Below, piece by piece: positions 63,147-64,000 of a stretch of 64,000 nt of DNA. This DNA is from Melampsora larici-populina 98AG31 (lineage: Eukaryota > Basidiomycota > Pucciniomycetes > Pucciniales > Melampsoraceae). The position numbers and the translations under genes were made by a program. The first letter of the stretch is position 1. Every line of letters begins with the position of its first letter. The notes beneath the pieces are model-generated. The model saw only the letters and a list, made by a program, of their open reading frames with translations. It searched no databases and was not told where the DNA came from. The stretch is taken from NCBI RefSeq assembly GCF_000204055.1, contig NW_006768826.1, positions 199,508-263,507 on the forward strand. Direction: 5' to 3'.

Positions 63147-63865
63147 AACACTACTTCCGTTTCGATGTAATAAGAACTTGAAGATAAGGAATAAAACGTT
63201 TGAGTAATACTAGTAAGATAATAGAAGAAGAATGATTTAATGATATATGAGATGAGAGAGGAAATAAGTGAGGATGATGACAAGATGTGAGAGTAATTAT
63301 CCACAAGTTCCTCCTAAAACAAATCAGGCAATATCAAACTTATACTCCCTTCTAGCTTCTGAATTATGCGTCGCGATGAACCAAGGTCCGAAGCATGCAA
63401 GGGAAGTATAAGAATGAGATCACTTGTGAAAGGTTGGAATGGTCGATATTATCTGATCAATGTCACCTTGGAGAGGGAATTGGTTTCGAAGGATGATTGA
63501 AAAACGTATGAAATAACGGGATTCTGAGGAAGGAAGAAAAATTCTATTCTGGCGGTCAGAATAGATCAGACTGTGAATTTCCCACGGGCCTTACCTCAAT
63601 AAGTAGGCATTTCAGCGTGCGTCATTGGCTACTTTGGGCAGGGTGTTTAAAAATGTCAGACTAAATGAATGTCGAGGTCGGACAATGTGGACGGGGTTGC
63701 ACGTTAAGCCTAATTGAATGTGTATGTACAGCGCACAAGCTATTAACATCGTATCTCTGGTCCACGATACTGTTATAGTCCAGAATTATACAAAGCCACG
63801 TTTCAGGAAGGAAGAGAAAGTACATTAGAGAAAAGAAAATGGGTGTTTAGACACCAGACTTGAGT
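63147..63865. other. 5' spacer of the dioxygenase-like gene
   Basis: AT-rich, no gene. The first 160 bp on the minus strand are pyrimidine-rich, as expected upstream of a start codon. Confidence 0.45.
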
Positions 63866-63943
63866 TTCTCCACCTTACAAAAACAAGAGGCATAAACGTA
63901 TAGAGGCATACGTTTCGCCCCTATGTTTTTTTAAGGTGGAGAA
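63866..63943. repeat. 78-nt imperfect palindrome
   Basis: The arms 63866-63901 and 63908-63943 pair around the 6-nt loop AGAGGC. The outer 12 bp (TTCTCCACCTTA / TAAGGTGGAGAA) are perfect, as are ATAAACGTAT-like inner bases except for a few mismatches. Possibly a miniature element or an element end. Confidence 0.75.
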
Positions 63944-64000
63944 GATACCACGAATCTTAGGATTGATATTGGATTCTGCACTTGAAGAGGAGGTAGTTTG

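Overview
The window looks like nuclear DNA of a basidiomycete, most likely a rust fungus (Pucciniales; Melampsora-like is my best guess). The basis is intron-dense genes with short GT-AG introns (about 50-90 nt), classic fungal housekeeping proteins, AT-rich repeat-filled spacers, and a TET/JBP-type dioxygenase gene of the kind amplified in rusts. Genus is an inference, not read from a marker. Two runs of exactly 100 N (3671-3770, 51693-51792) are assembly gaps.

Layout. (1) 1-7.3 kb is repeat territory: the gag part of a Ty1/copia-type element on the minus strand with its leader/LTR, a 588-bp duplication flanking a gap, a hairpin, and a 202-bp miniature element flanked by TA. (2) 7.3-21.2 kb is a gene island: an eight-exon disordered Ala/Pro/Glu-rich protein, a TBC RabGAP head-to-head with exocyst SEC15, and an NAD-dependent epimerase/dehydratase-like SDR. 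(3) 21.2-33.4 kb is mostly decayed repeat DNA with two more TIR elements, hairpins, tandem duplications and one Arg/Ser-rich small gene. (4) 33.4-50.6 kb is the densest gene island: NOP2 rRNA methyltransferase, YOS9/OS-9 ERAD lectin, RIX7/NVL AAA-ATPase, a bZIP factor, the SPF45 splicing factor and an F-box protein. (5) 50.6-64 kb returns to repeats: a foldback element beside a gap, a damaged LINE, a large FAR1-type zinc finger plus OTU protease gene, a 2.3-kb array of GTGAAC/GTTCAC motifs, and a frameshifted TET/JBP-like 2OG-Fe(II) dioxygenase.

Exon structures were worked out by hand. Those of the eight-exon gene, TBC, SEC15, SDR, NOP2, YOS9, RIX7, bZIP, SPF45, F-box and FAR1-OTU genes all close in frame with GT-AG introns. 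Three gene pairs are divergent with short shared promoters (TBC/SEC15, YOS9/RIX7, bZIP/SPF45). Two neighbours act in 60S ribosome assembly (NOP2, RIX7), and TBC and SEC15 both belong to Rab-controlled vesicle traffic.

The best candidates for something undescribed are: the FAR1-OTU gene lying between a same-sense TTCAC-rich upstream region and a dense two-orientation GTGAAC array, with a TET/JBP-like gene facing it; and the retroelement leader at 1.35-1.85 kb, which holds both an intron-containing leader and a precisely spliced copy of it side by side.
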